From contig NZ_AP023081.1 of assembly GCF_026072635.1 (NCBI RefSeq), forward strand, positions 1,196,001 through 1,260,000: a DNA stretch of 64,000 nt, written 5' to 3'. Under the pieces are notes generated by a model. That model saw nothing but the letters and a program-made list of their open reading frames with translations. It searched no databases and was not told the origin of the DNA. Below, piece after piece: positions 41,936-51,513 of the stretch (position 1 is its first letter; each line of letters starts with the position of its first letter). The stretch is from Pseudomonas solani. GTDB lineage: Bacteria; Pseudomonadota; Gammaproteobacteria; Pseudomonadales; Pseudomonadaceae. Both the position numbers and the translations under genes were made by a program.

Positions 41936-42277
41936 ATGAGCCATCCAGACCCGACCCGCAACAACCCCGCGACGGACGAGGAGCACGATCCCAAGGCCCC
42001 GGAGAAGTCGCTGACCGAAGCGCCTGCCGGCAGCGGCCCGGTGGAGGAGTTCCCGCCGCGTCAGTTGCGTGAGGCCGGCCTGACCCGGGGCGGCACATCG
42101 CACCCGCCGAAGGATTTCGACCTGTCGCCGGAAGAGCTGCTGGAGGATGAAACCGACACGCCGCTCAGCAACCCCAGCGGCACGCTGTCTCGGGATTTCG
42201 ACCTTAGCGTTACCGGTGATGAGGAAGATGAGCTGCACGAGGAAGAGCAGCCCCGCTACGCCCGGCGTGCCCGCTAG
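41936..42277 (+). CDS. Acidic, disordered hypothetical protein
   Basis: 113 residues with GGAGG eight bases before the ATG. It is rich in Asp, Glu and Pro and looks unstructured. An internal repeat is visible: KDFDLSPEELLEDETDTPLS and RDFDLSVTGDEEDELHEEE. No family was recognised. It is divergent from the monoamine oxidase gene. Confidence 0.65.
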   Translation: MSHPDPTRNNPATDEEHDPKAPEKSLTEAPAGSGPVEEFPPRQLREAGLTRGGTSHPPKDFDLSPEELLEDETDTPLSNPSGTLSRDFDLSVTGDEEDELHEEEQPRYARRAR

Positions 42278-42309
42278 CTTCTAGGGACGTTGTCGAGCGC
42301 AGGCATTTT

Positions 42310-42762
42310 TCAGTCCAGCAGGGTGCAGGCCATCACCAGGGCATCCTCGCGGCCACCCACCGCCGGGTAGTAGCCCCGGCGCCGGCCGATCTCGTTGAAG
42401 CCATAGCGCTCATAGAGCCGGTAGGCCGACTCGTTGCTGGCACGCACTTCGAGGAAGCATTCGCCGGCCTTGAGTTCCAGCGCGCGCTGCATCAGGTGCT
42501 CCAGCAGGCGCAAGCCCAGCCCGCGCCCCTGGCTTTCCGGCTTTACGGTGATGTTGAGCAGGTGCGCCTCATCGATGATCACGTTGATCACCCCGTGGCC
42601 GACCTGCTGGGTGCCTTCGAACATGATCCAGCAGTCGTAGGACTTCAGGCCGTCGGCAAAGATGCCGCGCGTCCAGGGATGGCTGAAGGCGGCGTATTCG
42701 ATCTTGAGCACGGCATCGAGATCCGCCTCGGTCATCCGGCGGAAGGAAACGGCATCGGTCAT
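42310..42762 (-). CDS. rimI: Ribosomal protein bS18 alanine N-acetyltransferase
   Basis: 150 residues. GNAT fold with the acetyl-CoA loop (ESQGRGLGLRLLEHL, R-x-x-G-x-G type) near residues 76-90 and the catalytic-end motif ASNESAYRLYERYGF near 109-123. RimI acetylates the N-terminal alanine of ribosomal protein S18. The start overlaps the preceding probable psi-subunit gene by 4 bases; a holD-rimI pair is also seen in E. coli. Confidence 0.92.
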   Translation of the reverse strand: MTDAVSFRRMTEADLDAVLKIEYAAFSHPWTRGIFADGLKSYDCWIMFEGTQQVGHGVINVIIDEAHLLNITVKPESQGRGLGLRLLEHLMQRALELKAGECFLEVRASNESAYRLYERYGFNEIGRRRGYYPAVGGREDALVMACTLLD

Positions 42763-43577
42763 TCAGCGGACTTCCAGCGTCGCGTCACCCGGCGCATGGC
42801 CTGCCACAGCTCGGCCTTGCGTTGGGGTTCATCCATCAGCAGCTCCAGGCCGGGCACGGCCCAGGCAGCGCCCAGGCCTTCGACCTGGAGTTCGCGGCAG
42901 TAGGCATCGGCGTCGGCTTCCCCGGCAAAGCGGATCGCCGGCAACCCCACCAGCCACAGGCAACTGCAACCGGCGCCCTCTTCCATGCGTGCAGCGACGA
43001 AGCCCTGGAGGAAATCACGGGCAGCGTCTGGCCCCTGGTCCATGTTGCCACGCACCAGCAGCGGCCAGCGCACCGGCTCACCGATCATCTGTGGCGCATC
43101 CGGCAGGCCGGCGGCACGCAGTAGGTCCTTGAGCAGCAGGTAGGCCGGGTCGCGGCTCTGGAAGCCTTCGCCGGTGGGCAGTTCGACCAGTAACAGGCAA
43201 CTGCCGGCACGCAGCAATTGCAGGGAGAAACGCGGTGGCGCCACCGGAGCGGTTTTCACCGGCTCCGGGGTCGCTTCATTGGCGGGCTCCGCCGTCGGCT
43301 CGGGGTTCACCGCTACGCGCGGCGTGGTGCCGGGGCGCGGTACCTCGATCTTCGGTCTCGTGGGTGCCTGCACCGGTGCCTCGGCTGCGGCCGGATTGGC
43401 CTGGGTCGTGGCAGCGGCGGGAGTGGGCACCCGCGTCGGTTCGGGTTTCGGCGCGGCCTCGGGCTGCACCAGCAGCTCGGGGCGCGAAGGCGCAGCGAAG
43501 GGCAATACCGTGCGCGGCAGCCAGGTGGCGACCTGCATGGCATCGAGATAAGCGCGGCGACGGAGCTCTTGGATCAA
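42759..43577 (-). CDS. holD: Probable DNA polymerase III psi subunit (HolD-like), Pro-rich N-terminus
   Basis: 272 residues. Residues about 35-115 are a Pro/Ala/Thr-rich linker and residues 116-272 a compact domain (FSLQLLRAGSCLLLVELPTG, then CSCLWLVGLPAIRFAGEADA). Automatic annotation may call such proteins TonB-like because of the Pro-rich linker, but no membrane anchor is present. From memory, the P. aeruginosa psi subunit is PA4679, beside rimI; the same neighbour here supports this call. The start overlaps leuA by 4 bases. Confidence 0.6.
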   Translation of the reverse strand: MIQELRRRAYLDAMQVATWLPRTVLPFAAPSRPELLVQPEAAPKPEPTRVPTPAAATTQANPAAAEAPVQAPTRPKIEVPRPGTTPRVAVNPEPTAEPANEATPEPVKTAPVAPPRFSLQLLRAGSCLLLVELPTGEGFQSRDPAYLLLKDLLRAAGLPDAPQMIGEPVRWPLLVRGNMDQGPDAARDFLQGFVAARMEEGAGCSCLWLVGLPAIRFAGEADADAYCRELQVEGLGAAWAVPGLELLMDEPQRKAELWQAMRRVTRRWKSAE

Positions 43578-45124
43578 ACGTCAGCTACCTGTGGATGGGC
43601 TTTGCGTACGCCGGCCTGCATGAGGTTCAGCGCGTTGAGATAGGCCTTGGCGGAGGCGACAACTATATCGGTATCCGCACCGTTGCCGTTGACGATTCGT
43701 CCGGCTTTTTCCAGGCGTACCGTCACTTCACCCTGGGAATCGGTGCCCTGGGTGATGGCGTTGACCGAATACAGCTGCAGGTTGGCGGCCGAAGCAGCGA
43801 GGCTTTCGATGGCCTTGAAGGTGGCGTCCACCGGGCCGGAGCCTTCGGCGCTGGCGTCACGCTCGACACCGCCGATGCTCAGTACCAGCCGCGCGTGGGG
43901 CACCTCGCCGGTGCGCGAGACGACTTCCAGGTGGGCCAGGCGGAAGTGCTCCGGCGCTTCCTCGCCGAGGCTGTCGGAGACGATGGCTTGAAGGTCTTCG
44001 TCGAAGATTTCGTGCTTCTTGTCGGCCAGCACCTTGAAGCGGGCGAAGGCGGCGTTGAGTTCGGCCTCGCCGGGCAGCTGGATGCCCAGCTCCTCCAGGC
44101 GGGTACGGAACGCGTTGCGCCCGGAGAGCTTGCCTAGGGACAGCTTGTTGGTGTGCCAGCCCACGGACTGCGCGGACATGATCTCGTAGGTTTCGCGGTG
44201 CTTGAGCACCCCATCCTGATGGATGCCCGACTCGTGGGCGAAGGCGTTGGCGCCGACGATGGCCTTGTTCGGCTGCACCGGGAAGCCGGTGATGCCGGAG
44301 ACCATGCGCGAGGTGGCGAGGATGTGCGGCGTGTCGATGCGGGTGTGCACGCCGAGGATGTCGGCGCGGGTCTTGATCGCCATGACGATCTCTTCCAGCG
44401 CGGCGTTGCCGGCGCGCTCGCCCAGGCCGTTGATGGTGCATTCCACCTGGCGTGCGCCCACCGCCACCGCCGCCAGGGAGTTGGCCACGGCCAGGCCCAA
44501 GTCGTTGTGGCAATGCACGGAGAACACCGCCTTGTCGGCATTGGGGACGCGCTGCAGCAGTTGGCGGATGGTCTCGGCGTACTGGTGCGGGATGGCGTAG
44601 CCGACGGTGTCGGGGATGTTGATGGTGCGGGCGCCGGCGTCGATGGCGGCCTCGATGATGCGGCAGAGGAAATCGATTTCCGAACGCCCGGCGTCCTCGC
44701 AGGAGAACTCGACGTCCGCGCACAGGTTGCGCGCGTGGCGCACGGCGCGCACGGCCTGCTCCACCACCTGGTCCGGCTGCATGCGCAGCTTGTACTGCAT
44801 GTGGATGGGGCTGGTGGCGATGAAGGTGTGGATACGCCCGGAGTTGGCGCCCTTGAGGGCTTCGGCGGCGCGCTCGATGTCGGCCTCGACCGCACGGGCC
44901 AGGCTGCACACGGTGCTGTCCTTGATGCTGTCGGCGATGGCCTTGACCGCTTCGAAGTCCCCCGGGCTGGCGATGGCGAAGCCCGCCTCGATCACGTCGA
45001 CGCGCAGCCGCTCCAGGGCCTTGGCGATGCGCAGTTTCTCTTCCCGGGTCATGGAGGCGCCGGGGCTCTGCTCGCCGTCGCGCAGGGTGGTGTCGAAAAT
45101 GATGACGCGATCGTTATTGTTCAT
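43574..45124 (-). CDS. leuA: 2-isopropylmalate synthase (E. coli-type LeuA)
   Basis: 516 residues from the ATG at 45124, preceded by AGGAG with an 8-base spacing; the GTG at 45133 overlaps that site. The catalytic motif FDTTLRDGEQSPGA (about residues 10-23), SVHCHNDLGLAVANS near 202 and the metal-binding GINGLGERAGN-type segment are present. The C-terminal regulatory domain (about 390-516) binds leucine in homologues. It condenses acetyl-CoA with 2-ketoisovalerate in leucine synthesis. It starts a minus-strand operon with the psi-subunit gene and rimI. No Leu-rich leader peptide was seen upstream. Confidence 0.92.
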   Translation of the reverse strand: MNNNDRVIIFDTTLRDGEQSPGASMTREEKLRIAKALERLRVDVIEAGFAIASPGDFEAVKAIADSIKDSTVCSLARAVEADIERAAEALKGANSGRIHTFIATSPIHMQYKLRMQPDQVVEQAVRAVRHARNLCADVEFSCEDAGRSEIDFLCRIIEAAIDAGARTINIPDTVGYAIPHQYAETIRQLLQRVPNADKAVFSVHCHNDLGLAVANSLAAVAVGARQVECTINGLGERAGNAALEEIVMAIKTRADILGVHTRIDTPHILATSRMVSGITGFPVQPNKAIVGANAFAHESGIHQDGVLKHRETYEIMSAQSVGWHTNKLSLGKLSGRNAFRTRLEELGIQLPGEAELNAAFARFKVLADKKHEIFDEDLQAIVSDSLGEEAPEHFRLAHLEVVSRTGEVPHARLVLSIGGVERDASAEGSGPVDATFKAIESLAASAANLQLYSVNAITQGTDSQGEVTVRLEKAGRIVNGNGADTDIVVASAKAYLNALNLMQAGVRKAHPQVADV

Positions 45125-45281
45125 TGTGGTCACTCCTCATGTCCCCACCGGGGATGCGGCCGGGGCGCTGGCTAAAGACGCCGCGGCTTGTGGCCGCGAC
45201 GACGGATGACGAATTGTGGCGCGAAACGCGCGAGGCGGGAAGGCACGGGCGGCGCACGGAAGGCGCCGCCGGGCGGGCGGC

Positions 45282-47603
45282 TCAGTTGATCGGCGTGGCG
45301 GTGAGGTTGGCGCGGATATCGGCGTTCTGCAGCTTCACCCCGTACATGGAGGTGACGGCGCCGCCGGTGGGGTGCACGTGCTGGATGCGGTCGATGTTCA
45401 CTTCCTTGAAGTGGATGCGGCCGTTGACCGCGAAGCCCAGCGGGTCGGGGGTGACGGCGGTGCAGGTGCTGCCGTTCTTGGTGCAGACCTTGGTCGGCGC
45501 GACGTCGAGGTTGAGGTCGGCGTTGAAGCCGTAGGTGTTGGCGTTGGGGTCCTTGGGGTTGCCGTCGGAGGTGTAGAAGTTATCCACAACCAGCTGGCTG
45601 CCGCTGCCGTTCACGCCGTTGACGCGGTCGGTCTCGATGATCACCTGGTTGCGCTTCTCGTCGGTGGCCACGCCATTGACCGTGCTGTCGATGGTGGTGT
45701 CGCGCACGAATACGTTCTTCAGCTTGACCGAGACGCCTTCGTTGCCGCGGTCCTCCCAGCGGCCGCCGCTGGCGGAACAGGCACTGGCAGTGGAGCCGCT
45801 GCCGCCCACGCAGAGGGCGCCGGCACCGCCGGAGCTGAGCGCCAGGGTGGAGCCCTGTTCGTAGCGCTTGAGCACCAGGCGACCGAGGCTGGTGCCGGTG
45901 GCGCGGTCACCCCAGCGCAGGTCGGCGACATCGAGGTTGGACCAGTAGGTGCCCTTGCGCAGCTCGACGCCGTTGTTGCTGACGTCCACCGAGCCGTCGC
46001 GGAAGTGCATGTCGTAGCGGGTGCCGGAGAGCCACAGGCCCTTGCCGGTCTCGTCCACGGTGATGGCGGCGCGGGCGTCGGTGATGAAGAAATCGGCGTT
46101 GTAGCTGATGCCCGAGCCGCTGCTGCCACCCGGTTGCAGGGTGAGCTGGCCATTGAGGGTGAAGTCGTAGGCGGGGAAGATTTCCATCAGCACCAGCAAC
46201 TCGGTGCCGCCCTGCAGCGGCGCGGTGGCGCTGCCCACGCGCAGGCCATCGAAGCTGTAGCTGCCCTTGACGTTGTTCAGGCCCAGGCGCAGGCCGTCGA
46301 AGTGGCCGTTGTAGCTGCCCTTGCTCATGTCGCTCTGGGTGCCGGCGTAGCACGAGGTGGAGGCGCCGGCCGCGCAGCTCTTGGTGATGTCCAGGGTGAC
46401 CTGCCCGGTGCCGTTGGTGCGCAGCCCGCTGAACCACATGCTGTTGCCGTTATCGGTGAGCGAGACCGAGCTGTTGGCCATGTTCCAGCTGACATCGGCG
46501 GTGATGCCCTTGAGGCCCGAGTTGGGATCGCCGCCAGGGCGCAGCTTGAAGATGTTCTTCTTCGCGCCGTCGTCGACGAAGTTGAGGTCGATGCCCAGGC
46601 TGCCGAGTTTCTGGTTGGTGGGGTTGCCGATGATCAGCCCGCCCAGGGTGGCGTTGAGCTTGAGGTCGGCGAAGGCGACCTGGACGAAGCTGCCATTGCC
46701 ATCCTGCACCAGATCGAGGGTCAGGCCGGCGAGGCTGCGCAGGGTGCCGGAGAAGTTCTCGGCACGCAGGATGCCTTCGTCCTGGTACTGGAACAGGCTG
46801 TTGACGATGTTCACGTCGGGCCGGATGCGCAGGCCCGAGCCGCTGGCGCCACCGCTGGAGATGCTGACGCTGCCGCCCAGGCGCAGGTCCATGTTGAGCT
46901 TGCCGAAGCTCTTGCTGGCATTGGGGTCGCGCAGGTCCGGCGCATCGGGTGTCACCGGCAATGCAGTGGGGTCGCCATGGGCCAGGTCGAGGCCGATGCC
47001 ATTGATGGCGGCGACGAAGCGCGAGTTGCCCAGGTCGAGGCGTACTGCCTGGCCATCTCCGCCGCTGACGATGTCGATGTAGGCGTTGTTCAGGTAGGCG
47101 TCGAGGCTCATGCCTTTGACGATCAGGTCGAAGCCGTTGTCGCGGTAATAGAAGGTGACATCGGAGAGCGAGAGGCGGCTGTCGTCCACCGAGATGCCGG
47201 TCACGCCGCTGGCGCCGCCGCCCTTGATCTTCAGCGTCGCACCCAGGGTGTAGAAGGCGCGTAGGGAACCGAAGCTCTTGGTGCTGCCGCCCATTTCGAT
47301 GTTGGTGACGCTGAGCGCCTGGGCGCTGCTGGCGTGCTCGATCTGCAGGCGCTGGTTGACCACATCCACCTTGGTGGTGGAGGTGATGCTGGAACCGCTG
47401 CGCGGCTGGTTGCTGACGCCACGCAGGTTGAGGCTCTGGCCGTCCTCGCTGTAGCTGATGTTGCTGGCCGACCAGCCGGCGCTGGTGGTTTCCAGACTGA
47501 TGCCGTCCTGCCCGGTGACGTCGGACAGCGCCGTGTCATCCAGCGCCTGCATGGCCTGGGCCAGGGGGCTGAGGAGTACCGCGAACAACGCAACTGCACG
47601 CAT
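45282..47603 (-). CDS. Large secreted protein of the DUF6160-like group
   Basis: 773 residues from the ATG at 47603, with a signal peptide (LFAVLLSPLAQA, cleavage near residue 17). The mature N-terminus reads MQALDDTALSDVTGQDGISL, the motif shared by the three genes that follow upstream. The body has a long series of beta-strand segments rich in Gly, Ser, Asn and Asp, such as GGGASGVTGISVDDSRLSLS. It is probably an exported beta-structured protein. The family is called DUF6160 in my recollection and its role is unknown. It is last of a four-gene minus-strand operon. Confidence 0.78.
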   Translation of the reverse strand: MRAVALFAVLLSPLAQAMQALDDTALSDVTGQDGISLETTSAGWSASNISYSEDGQSLNLRGVSNQPRSGSSITSTTKVDVVNQRLQIEHASSAQALSVTNIEMGGSTKSFGSLRAFYTLGATLKIKGGGASGVTGISVDDSRLSLSDVTFYYRDNGFDLIVKGMSLDAYLNNAYIDIVSGGDGQAVRLDLGNSRFVAAINGIGLDLAHGDPTALPVTPDAPDLRDPNASKSFGKLNMDLRLGGSVSISSGGASGSGLRIRPDVNIVNSLFQYQDEGILRAENFSGTLRSLAGLTLDLVQDGNGSFVQVAFADLKLNATLGGLIIGNPTNQKLGSLGIDLNFVDDGAKKNIFKLRPGGDPNSGLKGITADVSWNMANSSVSLTDNGNSMWFSGLRTNGTGQVTLDITKSCAAGASTSCYAGTQSDMSKGSYNGHFDGLRLGLNNVKGSYSFDGLRVGSATAPLQGGTELLVLMEIFPAYDFTLNGQLTLQPGGSSGSGISYNADFFITDARAAITVDETGKGLWLSGTRYDMHFRDGSVDVSNNGVELRKGTYWSNLDVADLRWGDRATGTSLGRLVLKRYEQGSTLALSSGGAGALCVGGSGSTASACSASGGRWEDRGNEGVSVKLKNVFVRDTTIDSTVNGVATDEKRNQVIIETDRVNGVNGSGSQLVVDNFYTSDGNPKDPNANTYGFNADLNLDVAPTKVCTKNGSTCTAVTPDPLGFAVNGRIHFKEVNIDRIQHVHPTGGAVTSMYGVKLQNADIRANLTATPIN

Positions 47604-47617
47604 CGCCCTGCTCCTTG

Positions 47618-48208
47618 TTATTTGGGGAAGACCAGCACGCTGCCCTGCATGCGGATGTCGCCGTCGATCTTCGCCGAGAAGATGTTGGTCTGCTGGAAGG
47701 TGGAGTCGCCGCCATTGGCGGTGGTGCCCACCTTGTTGCGCCAGCCGCCCTGGTTGGCGACGGCGAAGGCGAAGCTGCCGTCCTTGAAGCGCACGTTGTT
47801 GGGCAGGCCCAGCTCGATCACGTCCTGGTTGAAGCCGGCGGCACTGTCGTTGATCAGCCGGGTGCGCAGGGTCAGGCCTTCGAAGCTGAACACGCCCTTG
47901 AGATTGTCGAGCACGTACCAGCCGCCCGCTGCCTCGGTGCGGATGGCGATGCGCATGCCGCAACTTTCCGGGGTGCTGGAGCCCGCCGTGGCGCAGCTGC
48001 GCTCGCCGATGGTCCATTGCGTAGCGTTGTTGGTGGCCGGGGTGCTCCAGAGCACGCCGCCGCCCTTGTTGATACTGAACTCGCCGGAAAGGTAGACCCC
48101 GCCCTGCCCGCTCGTGGCGCTGAGGTCGGCATCCGCCATGGGCTTGAGCTCGGCCTGCGCGCAACCGGCGGCGAGCAGCAGGGCCAGCGAGAGGAATCTA
48201 GAGGTCAT
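47618..48208 (-). CDS. Secreted protein of the DUF6160-like group
   Basis: 196 residues with a signal peptide ending near QAELKPM. It contains a variant motif (MADADLSATSGQGGVYLSGE). Cysteines in SCATAGSSTPESC could form a disulfide. It is the shortest of the four relatives. Its start overlaps the end of the gene upstream by 11 bases, and 14 bases separate its end from the start of the 773-residue gene. Confidence 0.72.
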   Translation of the reverse strand: MTSRFLSLALLLAAGCAQAELKPMADADLSATSGQGGVYLSGEFSINKGGGVLWSTPATNNATQWTIGERSCATAGSSTPESCGMRIAIRTEAAGGWYVLDNLKGVFSFEGLTLRTRLINDSAAGFNQDVIELGLPNNVRFKDGSFAFAVANQGGWRNKVGTTANGGDSTFQQTNIFSAKIDGDIRMQGSVLVFPK

Positions 48209-49226
48209 GGCTGGTCACCTTCAGGTAGTTGATGCTGAGGCCGCCGATCTCGTTGTAGCCGAAGTTGTAGCCGCCGGTGCTGAAGTTGCCGGTGCCCGCC
48301 TTGAGGTTGTTGATGATGATGCTGGTGCGCGGTGCGTTGGCGTAGAAGTCGTCCGCCAACGCCTGCTTCTGGGCGGCGGTGGTGCCCGAGGCCGTGGGGT
48401 TCTGCAGCTCCAGCACAAACTGGCCGTTGCTGCTGACGTCGAACAGCAACGGCTGGCTCTTGCCGTAACCCAGGGCGACGGTGGCGTAGGCGCCGCTCAT
48501 GAAGAGGGTGCGGTCCCGTTGCTGCTCGGCGGTGGTGCAGTTGGTGCTGCCGGCCGCGCAGGACATCAGCTGGATGCCCTTGGCGAACAGGTTGATGCGC
48601 ATCTCGCCGACCATCTGGCTCTTGGCCTTGTCGCCCCAGAGACGCAGGTAGGACCCGTCCATGGCCAGCTCGGAGATATCCAGGTTGAGTACGTCGGTGC
48701 GCCCGGCGGCGACCTGGAAGTCGAAGCGGATGCCCAGGTCGACCTTCTCCGTGGCGCGGCTGGAGCAGGTGTTGCCGCCGGTGGAGTAACCGCTGATGCA
48801 GGCCGAGCCCCCCGTGGTGAGGCGCTCGGGGAACATGAACTCCAGCACCGAGACGCCGTTTGGGGTGGTTTGCACCCACTGCCCGGCATCGTTGAGGGTG
48901 CGCAGGGTTTCGCCACGGGCCAGGTTGAGGGCGAAGGGGTGGTCCAGACGGCCGATGGTCACGGCATTGAGGTTGGCGCCGTTGTTGCTGCCGATGGCGC
49001 CGAGGTAGAACTCCTTCACCGCGATGGGCACGTTCTGCCCGCTGCCGTTATTGATGTCGTTGAGGGTGATGGTGGCGTTGCTGGCATCCAGCAGCACCTT
49101 GTCCAGCACGAAGCCGATGCCGGCGCCGTCGACGCTGGACAGCTCCTCGTCATCCAGCGCCCTGAGCTCGGCCTGGGCAACCGAAGCCGCCAGGGCCAGC
49201 AGGACTGCGATCGAAATCCGGCTCAT
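48198..49226 (-). CDS. Secreted protein of the DUF6160-like group
   Basis: 342 residues from the ATG at 49226; a GTG three codons earlier is also possible. Signal peptide ending near VAQAEL, then LRALDDEELSSVDGAGIGFV. The remainder is beta-rich, with possible disulfides (ACISGYSTGGNTC and SCAAGSTNC). Function unknown. It overlaps the gene downstream and starts 3 bases after the 347-residue relative upstream. Confidence 0.75.
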   Translation of the reverse strand: MSRISIAVLLALAASVAQAELRALDDEELSSVDGAGIGFVLDKVLLDASNATITLNDINNGSGQNVPIAVKEFYLGAIGSNNGANLNAVTIGRLDHPFALNLARGETLRTLNDAGQWVQTTPNGVSVLEFMFPERLTTGGSACISGYSTGGNTCSSRATEKVDLGIRFDFQVAAGRTDVLNLDISELAMDGSYLRLWGDKAKSQMVGEMRINLFAKGIQLMSCAAGSTNCTTAEQQRDRTLFMSGAYATVALGYGKSQPLLFDVSSNGQFVLELQNPTASGTTAAQKQALADDFYANAPRTSIIINNLKAGTGNFSTGGYNFGYNEIGGLSINYLKVTSHDL

Positions 49227-49228
49227 GC

Positions 49229-50272
49229 TCAGCACCCCTTGGTGGCGGAGCCCAGGCAGGTGTCCTGCCGGGGAATACCGTTGAAGGCCTGTTCAAAGTC
49301 GATATTGATCGGGGAGACCAGGTTGCCGTTGGCGTCCCGGTACTTGGGCATGTTCATGAAGGCGCCCTTGAGAGCGGTCATGAAGGCGTTGCTGTCCATG
49401 TCACGCCAGGCCACATCCTGGGTCTGCAGGGAAATGAAGAAGCCCTTGGCGGCACCATCCATGCTGCCCATGTTGCTGGTGTTGCCCACCGGTAGGGACT
49501 GGAACTGGGTGAGGTTGTAGCAGGTGCTCAGGGAAAGGATGCCGCAGCCGTTGGACTTGAACAGGCTGAGCAGGCCATCAGAAAGCCCGCCCCACGCGCA
49601 CCCACTGACGCAGGTCAGCGCGGTGCCATTGGTCAGCCCCGCCATGGTGCCGCGCACCGGGTCGGCATTGCCGCTTGAGTTCACCAGGGTCGCGTCCGCT
49701 TCCAACTTGGTGGTGTCCGAAATACCAGCGACCCCCAGCAAGAATCTGTCCCAGGCAGAAGCTGCATTGATAATCGGCTTCGCGGTACCAGAGATATGCA
49801 CCGGAATGTTCCCGGTCAAGCTCTGGATATCCCCGGACAACACACCCTTAGCTTCGCCGAAGCCGATGCGCACGCCCACCACCTTGTTGCCGGAATAGGC
49901 CAGTTCGAGGAACGGGTTGGAAATGCGGAACGGGTTGACCGAGCCATCCGCATTGACGGTGCCCAGGGCGAAGTTGTTGATCAGGATGTCGGACGAGCCA
50001 GCGATCTCACCAGGCCGGGTGACGCTGTCGTTGTATTGGCCGAGTTGCAGCTTCTTCATGTTCAGCTGCGTATCAAGATCGACACCCAGGTTGATGCGGG
50101 TGTAGTTGATCCCGGCATTGGCGTCGGTGGTCAGGTTGATGAAGGCCTGGCCGGTGACGTTGGAAAGCTCCGCGTCATCGAGCGCCTCCATGCGGGCCTG
50201 GGCCGAGGCGGCCAGCAGGCTGGTAGCGAGCACGAGGAAAAGGCGTTTGGCGGGACTGCGGGTCAGGCGCAT
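49229..50272 (-). CDS. Secreted protein of the DUF6160-like group, first gene of the operon
   Basis: 347 residues. Signal peptide ending near SAQARM, then MEALDDAELSNVTGQAFINL. Later segments include INLGVDLDTQLNMKKLQLGQ, suggesting beta-strands, and several cysteines (CVSGCAW, CGILSLSTC, and the C-terminal SATKGC). Related motif-bearing genes sit beside the mks genes in P. aeruginosa too (from memory). A promoter is expected in the 307-base gap before it. Confidence 0.76.
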   Translation of the reverse strand: MRLTRSPAKRLFLVLATSLLAASAQARMEALDDAELSNVTGQAFINLTTDANAGINYTRINLGVDLDTQLNMKKLQLGQYNDSVTRPGEIAGSSDILINNFALGTVNADGSVNPFRISNPFLELAYSGNKVVGVRIGFGEAKGVLSGDIQSLTGNIPVHISGTAKPIINAASAWDRFLLGVAGISDTTKLEADATLVNSSGNADPVRGTMAGLTNGTALTCVSGCAWGGLSDGLLSLFKSNGCGILSLSTCYNLTQFQSLPVGNTSNMGSMDGAAKGFFISLQTQDVAWRDMDSNAFMTALKGAFMNMPKYRDANGNLVSPINIDFEQAFNGIPRQDTCLGSATKGC

Positions 50273-50579
50273 GGCGAGTTCCCTCTACTTCTTATAGTTA
50301 TGGCCGAGCACTGGCGGCTCGATTACGTGATGCCACTATAGGGAAGCGCCCACCATAAGGGCCCGACCCATAGGCGGGAAAAAGGTGGGATTTTTGAAGT
50401 TCGCCCTCGGCTCGCCGCTGCGGTTGTTACCCAAATCCACACCTCGTACGCCACCCCTAGCTTCAGGTTGGTCGACACGCCGAGCAGGCGCGGCCTCCTG
50501 CCCGCCAGCCTTTGGATAGCTGGGCGTGAAGCGGGGCAACTGGTCCACTGCCGGCTCCATAAAACAAGGAGTCGTTGCA
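50273..50579. other. Divergent intergenic region
   Basis: 307 bases between the secreted-protein operon (minus) and the gene at 50580 (plus). AAGGAG before the plus-strand ATG is clear. No promoter could be fixed with confidence and no other feature was seen. Confidence 0.4.
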
Positions 50580-51248
50580 ATGCTGAAGATCCAAGCCCTT
50601 GCTTGCGTAACCATCCTGATCGCAGGCCACGCCATTGCCAAAGACAACCCGAGCACCCTTCACCGGCAACTCGAGTTGATGAAAGGAACCTCTCAAGACG
50701 TCGCAGCCCCCAAGCAACAACCCAAGCTGTTCAGCCGCCAGGCCAGAACGGCAACTGGCCCGACCGGGACCCTTACCGTAGGTAAAATGATCACCTACGA
50801 CATGTTCAACTACCTGCCCTACAACGACGAGCCTACGGACTACAGCACCACGAACGTGGTGTTCGCAGGGTACTCACCTGCCGGTCCGGCATTAGGCGCA
50901 GCAAGCAGCGAGCTGGGGATTCTCAAGGACTTGCTCCTCGCAAAAAATGCCAAGCCCTTCAGCAACCCATTCGACCCGGCGATCAACGAGATCTGCAACA
51001 TCGCGGTGACGACCCAGTCGCCGATCCAAGGAATCATCATCGGCGGGGTCAGCATTCCGCTGTCTCTCGCATACACGTCAACCTCCAACGGAGGCTCGTA
51101 TACGTACTACGCCATCGTGCCTACGGGCTATTCCCAAGCCGAAGCCGAGCAGTACCACTATCAGCAGAAAGCCTTCTGCACCACCTTCGATTCCTTCAAT
51201 AGCACCTACCCCAACGGTTCCACCGTGTCGCTGACCCTGGTTCCCTGA
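50580..51248 (+). CDS. Secreted hypothetical protein
   Basis: 222 residues from the ATG at 50580, preceded by AAGGAG with an 8-base spacing. Signal peptide LKIQALACVTILIAGHAIAK with cleavage near residue 20. The middle (TYDMFNYLPYNDEPTDYSTT) is Tyr- and Thr-rich, and cysteines occur near residues 142 and 202. No family recognised. GC content is lower than in neighbouring genes, which may point to acquisition. Confidence 0.65.
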   Translation: MLKIQALACVTILIAGHAIAKDNPSTLHRQLELMKGTSQDVAAPKQQPKLFSRQARTATGPTGTLTVGKMITYDMFNYLPYNDEPTDYSTTNVVFAGYSPAGPALGAASSELGILKDLLLAKNAKPFSNPFDPAINEICNIAVTTQSPIQGIIIGGVSIPLSLAYTSTSNGGSYTYYAIVPTGYSQAEAEQYHYQQKAFCTTFDSFNSTYPNGSTVSLTLVP

Positions 51249-51513
51249 CTCGCCCAGGGCCATGAGCGGCGCAGCCTGACAGCAGGACGATCACGACAAC
51301 GCGATGGGTGCACAGGGCGTGCGCGGGCTTGGCCACGTGTACCGGGCCTGAAATTTCCTGCATCCGTCCGACAAGTGACCATCCTCGTCAGATTGCGACC
51401 GCTCTAGAATGTCGAATGTGAGCTGGAGCACGCTCCAGCCCCATTCCAAGCCCTTGAATTGCCTGGCATGTTTTCTGCCTTGTTACAGATCAGATGCCGT
51501 ATTGACCGAGTCC

